From Adiantum capillus-veneris (lineage: Eukaryota; Streptophyta; Polypodiopsida; Polypodiales; Pteridaceae), in assembly GCA_014529385.2 (NCBI GenBank), contig CM043958.1, forward strand, positions 157,704,793 through 157,768,792: a DNA stretch of 64,000 bases, read 5' to 3'. The notes under the pieces were generated by a model that worked only from the letters and a program-made list of their open reading frames with translations, had not been told where the DNA came from and did no database searches. Shown here one piece after another: positions 21,764-31,517 of this stretch. The position numbers were made by a program, and so were the translations under genes. Within the stretch, counting starts at the first letter, position 1. Each line of letters starts with the position of its first letter.

Positions 21764-23141
21764 TCATTGCGGGCAATTCTCTTGGGGGCAAGGACGATAA
21801 CCATGGACTTGCTCCCCACACTTAAAACATTTGTGGTCCTTAAGAAAAGCTTCTAGCTCTTTAGGAGAGAGTTTATATTTACCTTTGTAAACTCCCTTCT
21901 CCTTGGATCGATTGTTGTTGTTGTTGTTGGAATAGCCTTGGCAAGAATTTTGGGCATTGGTTTTCCCCTTGGCATCACTTTTGTCTTTATTTTCCATGGG
22001 CTTGACATTCTGTCTAGCCCCTTGTTGGAAATTGATGCGCGAAGCAACCATGGTGTGGTGGATTACTTTGGTGATAAAACTAGGCCGTTTAGAGTTGACA
22101 CACTCGGCCATCTCTTTAAGTAATCTCGCACAGAATTGTTGCTTTTGCTCGACAAAGTCTATCTTTTGAAAGATAGTAGCCCTGAGATGTAAATCCTAAA
22201 ACTTGTCCACATATTTGTGGATATACTCAGGAGAGAGAATCTTTAAACTTCACCATTTGGTAAGCACTTTGTCCTTTGCATCACTTGCAAGGAATTGCTT
22301 CATGATGGAAACTCGTAGAGTTTTCCATGTCTTTGGGGCTTCGCCGTTGCCATGAAGGGTAGCCCACCATTGACGAGCCGAATTTGGAAGTGCATAGCTA
22401 CATGACGTAGTTTGGAGGACTCTGTGAAGCCCTCGTCTCCAAAGGCCGCATGAAATTGTTGGATGAAGGCCAATACTTTGTCAGTAGCACCAAAGGTGCC
22501 ATCATAGGTGAGAAAAGAGATACTCTTTCCTCCCTCTTTAAACTTCTTGAGCTTTTGTGACCTTCGCCAGGCAGGGTAAGATTTGCGATGTCCTCCCCTC
22601 TTGTATTCTCTAGGAGAATAAATATTGCTTTTGGCGGAAGAGGAGGAAGGTGAAGAAGAAGGAGAAGAGGGTGACCTCTTTCTTGTCCTTTTCTTCCTTT
22701 GTTTCCTCTTTCCCTTTTTGAAGTGATGAGGAGAAGGACTATGGGTTAAGAGTTTCCTCTTGGGAGGAGTTGGCGATAGTTTAGTCCGTCGTCTTTGTGG
22801 AGCCACATCTTCGGAGGAACTTAAGGATTCATTACTTTCTTGTTCTTTGGATTCCTTCTCTCCTATGGGAGAGTCTTCTTTTGGGTCTCATCAAGAGGCC
22901 TCCTAAGCTCTCTCTCCTCTTGGAGAGGAAAGGAAATCCCATAAGCACGAAGTTGTTGAGTAACTTCGGCTTGCAAAGCGGGGTTGCCCATAGCTTGTTG
23001 CAACCTAGTGACAAGATAATTAATAAACATGGGGGCATCATCATTAGCACCTTCGTGTGAAAAATCATCATTATTAGCACCTTCGTGTGAAAAATCAAAG
23101 TTATCAATGTTCATTCTACTCTCTTGGTTATTGCCAGCCAT
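21764..23141 (-). pseudogene. Chromovirus A Gag with CCHC zinc knuckle
   Basis: Nucleocapsid/capsid polyprotein remains. The likely start is ATG at 23141 (MAGNNQESRMN), 400 bp inside the 5' LTR. Next come 'INYLVTRLQQAMGNPALQ', a Ser/Lys-rich stretch, then the capsid-like block 'VLAFIQQFHAAFGDEGF', 'LRHVAMHF' and 'WWATLHGN' spread over two frames. Near the end 'CFKCGEQVHGYRPC' at about 21800-21840 is a perfect C-x2-C-x4-H-x4-C RNA-binding knuckle. A KRKQRKKRTRKR-type basic patch lies near 22690. Frameshifts separate the blocks. Confidence 0.75.
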
Positions 23142-23540
23142 GTTAATTAAACTTATGTGTTTATTTAGTGTTTGCTTTGGCAATTCAAAACCTTAGTTGC
23201 TACTCCTCTTAGCCTTTGAAAATAGGCACATAAGGATCTACACCCATGACTCGAATTGGTTAATTATAGAGAGTAGTGGAGTGAGTCTAACATAGCGAAG
23301 TTGCCGAGGGATAGCTCCTTTTGGACTTCTGATGGCTCAATAATGGTAAAGCCATAGGCAAGTTTAAAAAGACTCCATTATTAAGCCAAAGCTCTCGAGG
23401 TGTGCACCATATCCCATATAGTGGGCTCAACAAAACCAATAATAGATCCCAGTCCCACTTACCCTAATATAATTAACAAAATCAACCATTAATACGCTAC
23501 TTAAGGACCTCTCTTCTTAAGAAAGAAAAAAGAAACCAAA

Positions 23541-23553
23541 TGCTCTGATACCA
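23541..23553 (-). promoter_or_regulatory. Primer-binding site of chromovirus A
   Basis: In minus sense TGGTATCAGAGCA, one base after the LTR terminus ATTACA. This is the canonical plant initiator-Met tRNA primer site and fixes the inner end of the 5' LTR at 23555. Confidence 0.9.
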
Positions 23554-25066
23554 ATGTAATGGAAATGGCCTATGAACTTTGAGAATAAAGGAATGAAGAA
23601 ATTCGATAAAGCACTTATGTGAGATTACTTTGTGAGCATAGCGGGTGAACTCAATTGATGGTAGCAACATAAACATGGTACTTAGAGAACATGACAACAG
23701 TTGAGGACCGGATTCATACGGAGCCGGTCCCCCCTCCAATAGGCATTTGTATTATAGTTTCTCCCATCAAGAGAGACTTGGTACAATACAATCTTTGTGT
23801 TCCTTGTGACCTAGGTGATGCAATGAAGATGGAAAGCTTCATGCATCACAAGCATAACATAAAAAGTGTAGAAAGCATTAACTATCCCAAGCCTCAGTCC
23901 CAAGGCCTCAAACACCTTCGAAGTGGAGAGAGCTAGCAGGGAATGAGGGTAGGGAAGAGGAAGAAGAAACATTCCATAGCAGAAAGAAATAGTTCCTCAC
24001 TTATCATCGCTCTTCTTGCTTGCATACATAATAGCATAGTAATGAAGATGGAGAAGATGGAAAGCTTAAGCATTGAAGCATGGCCCTTGGTTGGATTTTC
24101 ATTCCATAGCCAAGAGTGTTGGTGTAGGCTCTCACTTCTCACAAGCTTGGAGAAGGAGGTGGAGTTCCTCAACTTTAACCAAGTGAGAATGATCCACAAA
24201 ATGTGTGTGTGTGTGGTGTATATCCCCCCAACACCCCCCTTGCTTTCTTGGGGCGAGTTGTGGCTTTTACACATGTTTCAAGCTCATTGGACCCCTCTCC
24301 CCCTAGCCAATCACATGCAACATGCATTCAAGTACATGGGTAGTCTTTGGACAAGTGTCCTCCTTACCCCTTAGAGAGAGAGAGAGAGAGAGGTTGAAAA
24401 TATCTAGATATTTGTTGGATGGAACTAGAAGCTGTCTTTAGCCCAACCAATAGCATTCAAGGACACCATGTGATTAAGCTTAGGGAGAATTTGACATCTG
24501 TCCCATGTGCCCTTTGAGAAAAGGGGTGCCCTTTGGGTGAGTGGAAGGTTAAGTCAAAGATTCCCCTAACTTTGGGACTTTCATGTATAGGAAGCTTCTC
24601 AAGCACCTTCCTCATTAAGTTTGTAGGGTCTCTTTTTGACTCAAGCATCTTCCTCATTGAGTTTGTAGGGTCTCTTTTTGACTCAAGCACCTTACCCCCC
24701 CAAGCATGGGAAGCTTCTCAAGCACCTTCCTCATTAAGTATGACAAGAACCTCAAGTACCTTAGTCATCAAGCATGACAAGCACCTCAAGCACCTTAGCC
24801 ATCAAGCACGACAAGCACCTCAAGCACCTTAATCATCAAGCACGCACCTTAGTCATCAAGCACGACAAGCACCTCAAGCTTAGGTCGTGTTCCCACCTCA
24901 AGCTCAACCCAAGGTCAAAGGACTTTTAACATTAACCTTTAGAGGTCTTTAATGAAGCTAACCCTAAGGTCTTTTAAGCTCCATTAGATGCACATTGCTC
25001 TTTAATAGGATACCTCCTTTTGGACCCCTATTGAGATGTAACCATCTCTCCTCTTGGTCGCTTGCT

Positions 25067-25678
25067 TGTTAGACTCTGCTCGAGCGGAGGTCTCCGGGGT
25101 GACGGTGGAAGGTGACCACGCGATCTTGGCAAACCACGGCTCGGTGCCGCGGGGCGCGCGATGAACCCGGTATGGGGACGACGGACGATGTAACATAGTC
25201 CTGACCTTGATTTTCTCCTCATCTCACCGTTTGGGTACTACGGACGCGTGATGGGGTTTGAGAGTACCTACTACCGGGAGTGTCTCCCTCCACTTCATCA
25301 CGTGGAGGTAATCGGGGGAGTCCACCATGCATGGGAACTCCATGAACCAGTTTCGGGGCCGTCGATATATAGTTGGTGGGTCTCATTGACGAGCGTCGGC
25401 AAGGCGCTACACGCGGACGGGTTGTCTGTTTTGGACGTTCGAGTACTCCATGTGGAGGTCTTGACTTCCTCTTCGAGATTAGCCATGCACATTCATGAAC
25501 GTGCACCTGAGGCGCTCTTCGTTGGCAGCTGATGGCTGTCGGCAGATTCATAATCGGTTCACATCGGCGAGCGCCGGCTCGGCGCTACGCGCGGATGTCT
25601 TGTCCGTTTTGGACGTTTAGGTACTCCACGTGGAGACCTCGGCTTCCTCTTTGAGTTTAGCCATGCACACTTATGAAT
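25067..25678 (+). mobile_element. 5' LTR of element F, 3' part deleted
   Basis: 612 bp matching the first two thirds of the 3' LTR, for example 'ggtgacggtggaaggtgacc' and 'cggctcggtgccgcggggcg'. Similarity stops after 'cacacttatgaa', beyond which the sequence is unrelated interior. Confidence 0.85.
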
Positions 25679-26433
25679 GGGTTCATCTCTTTTGGTTCAG
25701 GGACGGACCGATGCTCAATAAGCCTAAAAGGTATCTTCCGCAACTTACCTTACTCAACGAGCAGGTAAGCTCATATCAAGACTTCCAGGTCTATATGAGC
25801 ACTCAGTAAGTGCTTCAAGAAGGAAAATCCAAAGGCCAAATCTTTAGGAGGCTGTGGAGTCCCTTGGCATTCAAGCCTAAGGATCCAATTCAGCAGAGGA
25901 GCTTACTCTCCATGGAACGTGAAGCAAGAAAATCTTTTTGGTGCACTCAATACAATCTTCTGCACCCATGCAATTAACTCAGCTTAATGCAAAGTGGACC
26001 TTTGTCGCCATTCAGGAAGGAATCAACACGAAGTCAATCAAATCAGCTTCCAAGAAGCAGCGGCAATCAACGCGACTTGGTTCTCACCCTCAAAAACGAG
26101 TGCTGCATCATCACTGCAGCTTCAGGTATAAAATTTGGAATAGATAGGTTCCTCGGCATGGATCAATGCAGCACCGTGGTCTATGCCACTCAATGTATAT
26201 TCTTACCCTCAAGCCCCATCAAAAGCACCAAGCGGACTTGGTACCCACAACTTTTCTGCCTTTCATCAAGCACGATTGTTTGAGATAGACACTGCCTTCT
26301 CGGTAAGACCGCTCATGCAACCCATTGGATTATGTAGACGCACTAGGTTCTACACCCTCCAAAGCATTAACTAGGGAGTTTCCTTCCCTAAGAGTGCTAC
26401 TCTCGGACGAGAGTTTTCTAAGGGGGGGGTGTA

Positions 26434-27373
26434 TGTTAGACTTCGCTCGAGCAGGGGCCTCCGGGGTGACGGTGGAAGGTGACCACTCGATCATGGCAAA
26501 CCACGGCTCGGTGCCGCGGGGCGCGTGATGGACCCGGTATAGGGACGACGGATGATGGGACATAGTCTTGACCTGATTTTCTCCTCATCTCACCGTTTGG
26601 GTACTACGGACGCGTGAGGGGGTTCAAGAGTGTCCTGTAACGGGAGTGTCCCCCTCTACTTCATCACGTGGAGGTAATCGGGGGAGTCTGCCATGCATGG
26701 GGACTCCATGACCCAATTTCAGGGCCGTCGGCACATAGTCGGCGGGTCTCGTTGGCGAGCGTCGGCAAGGCGCTACACGCGCACGGGTTGTCCGTTTTGG
26801 ACGTTCGAGTACTCCACGCGGAGGTCTTGACTTCCTCTTCGAGCTCAGCCATGCACATTCACGAACGTGTGCTCAAGGCGCTCCTCGTTTGCAGCCGATG
26901 GCTGTCAGCAGATTCGTAGTCGGTTCACATCGGCGAGCGTCGGCTCGACGCTACACGCGGACGGCTTGTCCGTTTTGGACATTTAGGTACTCCACGCGGA
27001 GATCTCGGCTTCCTCTTCGAGTTCAGCCATGCACACTCATGAACGTGTGCTCGAGGTGCGAAAGTGGCCTGAGAGAGTTCCAAGGGGACCTCTTAGATAT
27101 GCGCTCAAGGCCCGAATAGCCTCGTCGCTCACCATTGATCCTAAAGACGCTTCCGCACTCAACTAAACTTCATGTACGCGGGGTGCCATGAAGGCTCCCA
27201 CACACATCGAGCTAGACGTATCTCGGACCGTTTTCTGGACGAGCCCATCAACGAGCCGCCAAAGGGACTCAAGTCAGTGGACGTGAGCCTCCCAGCACGC
27301 GAGCTCCCAGTTGCGGGCCCTTGGCCTCTAGTTGAAGGTGTTCATCTTGAGTGTCCCGGGCAGCCCCGTAACA
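26434..27373 (+). mobile_element. 3' LTR of element F
   Basis: 940 bp, TGTTAGAC...GTAACA. It contains an internal tandem duplication of 178 bp ('ggcgagcgtcggc' at about 26754 and 26932) that is also present in the truncated 5' LTR. The duplication therefore predates insertion. Confidence 0.85.
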
Positions 27374-27593
27374 CTGCTGAGGTAAGTTTAGAAGCGCTTA
27401 TTACACATTGCTCTTTGATAGACCATCTTTTTTTGGACCCCTATTGAGATGCAACCATCTCTCCTTTAAGTCCCGTGTTGAGATATGTTTAGAAGCACAT
27501 GTCTCTATTCTGTTCCCGTTTATTCTCCCACATAAATGATCAGTTTAATATGAGAAAATCATTTGGTAAAGTTAGATATTATATTTTATGACA

Positions 27594-28127
27594 GATTATT
27601 GTGTCTTTGAAATTCTTGCTTAGGCTATGCAAAGTGTGTAACAAGACCTTCAATAGAATGGACATGTTTGCTTAGATGAACTTCTCAAAAAGGCTACCCA
27701 AGCCAAGGAGGGCACTGACACTTGGCTACATTGTCTAGTTTTTAGCTTCTCTTTGCACATAAACTTCAAATGCTCTTTGAGGCTCAACATTTGAATTCAC
27801 CTGACTGACGATGGCCTCCTAACTAATGGCCATGAAGTAGCCTCACATGAGGGTTTTTTTATAAAAATTCTATAGTAGCTAAGGTCCTAAGACATTCTTC
27901 TAAGCGACTTTTGTTCCCCATGCTACTTTGACTTGTCAATCAAATTTTCCTTCAGATGATTGATCACACTCATGCGCGCTTTGTATTTGTTGCAAAGAAA
28001 AACTTCATTGTAGGCCAGTAGGTGATACCCTTCTTGAGAAAGAAATTGAGAGAAGAATCTATCAAGATTCTCTCTCTATCTTTGATTCACCTTTTGGAAA
28101 ACAGAAAAGGAGAGAGAACTGCATGGC

Positions 28128-28175
<48 letters not shown>

Positions 28176-28316
28176 CTTTGCCCAACCAGTCCTCTACTAC
28201 CCCCTCCTTTTCCCTCTTGGATCCTTGAATTGATAACCGATGGAATTACGCAAGATAACCCAGGTGGACATTACAATTTTTCTTTCAAGGAGGGAGCATG
28301 GAAACTAGGGTAGAAG

Positions 28317-28404
<88 letters not shown>

Positions 28405-28946
28405 ATGGCTATGGCTATGGCTACGGAGGAGGGGGCGATGGCTAGTACAGAGGAGCAAGGTAAATCTATTGGTGGACAGGGAGACCTGAGCATGCAACTG
28501 CGAGTCTAGGCACTGTGGGCAATGGGTGAGACAAGGGTTGTGAGGGTAGCCAACGTAGGGGCAGGGGAGCGAGGAGTTATGGCAAGGGCGATGGTGAGAG
28601 GGAGAGGGTTTTTCAACCTTAGTATGGATGGAATCTTCATTATAATAGCTCTATTTTTTTAAAAGCAGAGCGAGTAAGTGACGATATAAGAACTTTGATT
28701 GAATACCACAAGAGATTCCAAAATTAATTTGGACATATTTTCGCTACATGGGGAGATAACTATAGTTTTTGTATGCCTGCACTAATTGACTTATTCAAAA
28801 TTTTATGGTAGAATACTCCTTAATTTTCTAGTTTGTGGTTATAAGCAACATATCTCCCTTCTTTCTCATAAAAAAATGTCATACCTGTATAAATTACCAA
28901 GTAGAAGTTTGGGTAGCATAACTACTTAAATTGGAACAAGTGTCTA
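27594..28946. other. Spacer with CT and AG microsatellites
   Basis: No gene is recognised. A (CT)n run of about 45 bp lies at 28129-28173 and an (AG)n run of about 80 bp at 28323-28402. Open frames across these are Ser-Leu or Arg-Glu artefacts. Four copies of 'atggct' follow the AG run. Confidence 0.6.
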
Positions 28947-29878
28947 TGTTGCAGGTCAGCAACGGTGGATAGCGGCCACCACTACATCAAGTCAAATCCC
29001 CGCCTTTTTGTATTAATTTTCTGCTCTGAAGCCGAGCTTGTAATATTTTTTCTATTCAAATGTAAAGGATTTATCTTCTGGGGCCATGGGCTTCCAAGTT
29101 GTACTAATTCCCAACTCAAGCACACAATTGATTATTGAGCCATGTATCTATGGGAAACCCTCCTCCCACAAGACCTAAGTATAAAGGTCAAAATGAAGGG
29201 TTTTGTATGGATGATTTTATCAGTAAAAAAAAACTCTCTGTGCGGGCAGCTTATCTATTTGGTGTGTGCATCTTCTTTGATTGCTATCTTGTGCTGCACG
29301 AGTCGCATTGCAAAACTGAGACCACAGGCGCATTCAACTCATCGAGCTCTTCGATTCAACGCCCACCATTCGCCATGAGACGCTACTTCACGAGCCTCGA
29401 CCTACGGACTTACAGGTGAGTTTTTGGGAGTTAAGGGTAGATTTCAGCGAAACCAACCATAGAGTAGGGTAGCTCTTCCTTAGACGCAACTGTTGAGACC
29501 ATCTGGGACCGTTTTCGACAACTTCCATTTTGCTGTCAGACAGTAAGCGTGTTTTCTGCCAGGGTGCAGAATTCAGGTTTGAGGGTCTAGGTAGCTTGGG
29601 GACATGTAGGAAATTGCCTACGGTGAGTTTCGTGTCAAACCGAGGTCATTAGCTCAAGGTTTAGCTTAGTTTCGTGACGTAGGAGGTTCTTGGCAGATTT
29701 GGGTATTCCCGCACACACAGGACCTAGAGATCTTAGATGACCATTCCATAGGTATTCGACAAGAGGTTGACACCCTCTTGGCGCGCCTCCATGCTCTAAT
29801 CGGGTCAGCGACGTCCCTAGTTGACATTTTTATGTGTTGAGTAGGTTCTCGCTTGCTACGAGCGACACTCGAAAAACA
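28947..29878 (+). mobile_element. 5' LTR of element B
   Basis: TGTTGCAGG...GAAAAACA, 932 bp, near identical to 46876-47808. It contains 'tgtattaattttctgctctg' early and 'gaggttgacaccctc' near the 3' end. At 29539-29558 it has a half-degenerate copy of the element's palindrome (gacagtaagcgtgttttctg). Confidence 0.95.
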
Positions 29879-29879
29879 A

Positions 29880-29898
29880 TTGGTGCCGCTGCAGAGGA
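29880..29898 (+). promoter_or_regulatory. Primer-binding site of element B
   Basis: TTGGTGCCGCTGCAGAGGA follows the LTR end after one base. It is not the iMet type. It resembles the tRNA-Asp/Arg-type sites of Tat, Ogre and Athila elements, but the exact tRNA was not assigned. Element D has a related site at 59849. Confidence 0.65.
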
Positions 29899-30448
29899 AG
29901 AGCTACCTAGATTAGAGTGGATACCTTAGTGTGTGGTTATGTCTGTACGGAAAGAATCTTTCGTTACTTTGCCAAAGTCGAGGTATCCTTGGCTTTGTTA
30001 GTCTAGGACAGGTGAGTTTCTTGCCGCTGTCATTGTTAGTTTAGAGTATCATTGTAGTTTAGTGTAAAAGTTGTGTTTTCAGCATTCAGTAGCTTAAGAG
30101 TGTTTGGCTTAGTGTGTGCCGAAAGTGCATGTTAGGTCAAGCACAAAAACATCCAAAAAAACACCTAAAAACTACTTTTCTTAGGATTTAGATACCATTC
30201 AGTGTTTTCTTTGTTGTTTTAGGGTTCGAATAAGTAGGACACATGTGTGGAGTGTTCTGAATGTGAAAGGTTCAGTTTACTTTGGATTTGCCCAAGGTTT
30301 GTGTGTTTGGTGCTGTAAAGTGAGTGAAGTGACCTAGAAAAGCCATCTTGGTGTACAGAGTTGGTATTAGTGTCGAAAAGCACTTAAAATCACCTCTAGT
30401 AACCACAGCAAGTGTCAAGTACCAAAAAAGCTGCAATCTGCAAGTCCA

Positions 30449-31309
30449 GACAGTAAGCGCGCTTACTGTCTCCAGACCCAGATTTGGCCAACTGACCTAG
30501 CAAAAGCATGTACACATGTTGTAGGCTCAGTAACAAGCAAGTTTGTGTAGTTTTAATCCAATTTTGATGTGTTTTGGTCTTGTCAAGTGCTTGGTATACA
30601 CAACAAAATCTGCAAAAGTGACTGTAACTCAAGCCAGCAAGCCCACAACCCAGGTGAAGACTCCAGAAAGTGAGTATAGGCCCAGGTAAGAGGTTCCTAT
30701 TGCTAGGAGTGTCAAAATACATCCTGTGAGCACAGAAAGTGCAATACTGTCCTCCAGACAGTAAGCACACTTACTGTCTCCAGAGAGATACTGGGACCCT
30801 GCTTGAGCTAACACCTAAGTGATGTTGTTTTATATGCTTGATTGAGTCTTTTTGCCAAGTTATGACTAATTTGGTGAGAGTAAGGTGCATTTTACAAGCC
30901 AGAAACTGCATTCCAGAGACAAAAATCAAGATTCCATACAAAAATCACCTACAGGAGGGCTAAAACTTGCTAGGACAACCCTAAACATTGCATTAAACAT
31001 AAGGGAGTGGAAAAAATCAAGCAAACTGCATCATTTTGTGAAACTTGCATTACCAAAGCTTGTAGTACTTGAAAGAAAACACTTGTGCAAAAGATTGTGC
31101 TATTTGAGCAAGAAGAAAGGGCTCAAGACACCAAAAATTTAATTTCAGTCAACATTCCATAGAAAAAGGAGTCAAAAAGGGCCACAGGGTTGGTCAAGTG
31201 AGCTAACATTCACCATTTGCATTCAAAAGACATTAAGCAATCATTAGGTGTGGTCATTTGAAGCGGAAAGTGCAATACTGTCCTCTAGACAGTAAGCGCG
31301 CTTACTGTC
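30449..31309 (+). repeat. Palindrome array 1 of element B (leader)
   Basis: Three copies of a 22-bp palindrome whose inner 20 bases are ACAGTAAGCGCGCTTACTGT, bounded by G and C, lie in the non-coding leader before gag. They are at 30449-30470 (perfect), 30757-30778 (centre ACAC instead of GCGC) and 31288-31309 (perfect). Copies 2 and 3 share a longer preceding word 'gaaagtgcaatactgtcct', and all are followed by 'tccag'. Spacings are 308 and 531 bp, about one and two units of a repeat near 270-300 bp. Confidence 0.9.
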
Positions 31310-31517
31310 TCCAGTGCCCAAATTGTGATATTTGGCTTGCCACCTATTCTATACATTGAATGCATGTATATTTATAGTTTTTATACTGAGAAATACTTCA
31401 AATAGATAGTAAAAGTGTGTAAACTGATTGCAGAGTGTACCAGGAGCCTAGGAGAGCACAGCCAGCTGGAAGTAAGGTAACTTTCCAGGTTAGTGCATCC
31501 AAGGTTAAGCACTTTTC

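Larger units (their letters stand above)
25067..27373 (+). mobile_element. Nested LTR retrotransposon F, no coding capacity seen
   Basis: A GC-richer 2.3-kb insertion in the LTR of A. Both LTR copies start TGTTAGAC and the right one ends GTAACA. It is flanked by TTGCT (25062-25066) and CTGCT (27374-27378), a 5-bp target duplication with one change. The uninterrupted left LTR of A reads 'cacctgctgagg' at this point. A polypurine tract (TAAGGGGGGGGTGTA, 26419-26433) precedes the right LTR, giving plus orientation. The 5' LTR is cut at about 25678 and no primer-binding site is found. An internal deletion has therefore removed about 330 bp of LTR and the start of the interior. The remaining 0.75-kb interior shows no protein family. 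Confidence 0.85.
17066..27593 (-). mobile_element. Chromovirus A (Ty3/gypsy) with nested insertion
   Basis: A Ty3/gypsy element on the minus strand. Its 5' LTR is on the right (23555-27593, containing element F), then an iMet primer-binding site (23541-23553), gag with a CCHC knuckle, protease, RT/RNase H remains, integrase and a chromodomain-like tail. The polypurine tract (18467-18482) and a 3' LTR on the left (17066-18466) follow. Gene order, the iMet primer and the chromodomain place it among chromoviruses. All coding parts are broken by stops, frameshifts and deletions. The left LTR lacks about 230 bp at its outer end, so no target duplication can be checked. Confidence 0.85.
23555..27593 (-). 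mobile_element. 5' LTR of chromovirus A, split by element F
   Basis: It runs from TGTAATGG at 23555 to ...TATGACA at 27593 on the plus strand. Removing the nested element F and one copy of its target duplication leaves about 1.7 kb. The part 23776-25066 and the part 27379-27593 match the other LTR. Short tandem repeats of about 46 bp ('ctcattaagtttgtagggtc') at 24600-24700 and of about 30 bp at 24735-24880 are expanded relative to the left copy. Confidence 0.85.

Noticed and set aside
23541-23553. tRNA-Met-like sequences as tRNA genes (also 7992 and 57772)
   Set aside because: Only 12-13 bases match the tRNA 3' end in complement. They are retrotransposon primer-binding sites beside LTR termini, with no cloverleaf.
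28298-28497. Open frames made of Arg-Glu or Ser-Leu repeats across AG/CT microsatellites (also near 50280, 51000, 51900, 54000 and 55900)
   Set aside because: Dinucleotide repeats lack stops in most frames, so they create long frames with no real coding signal.
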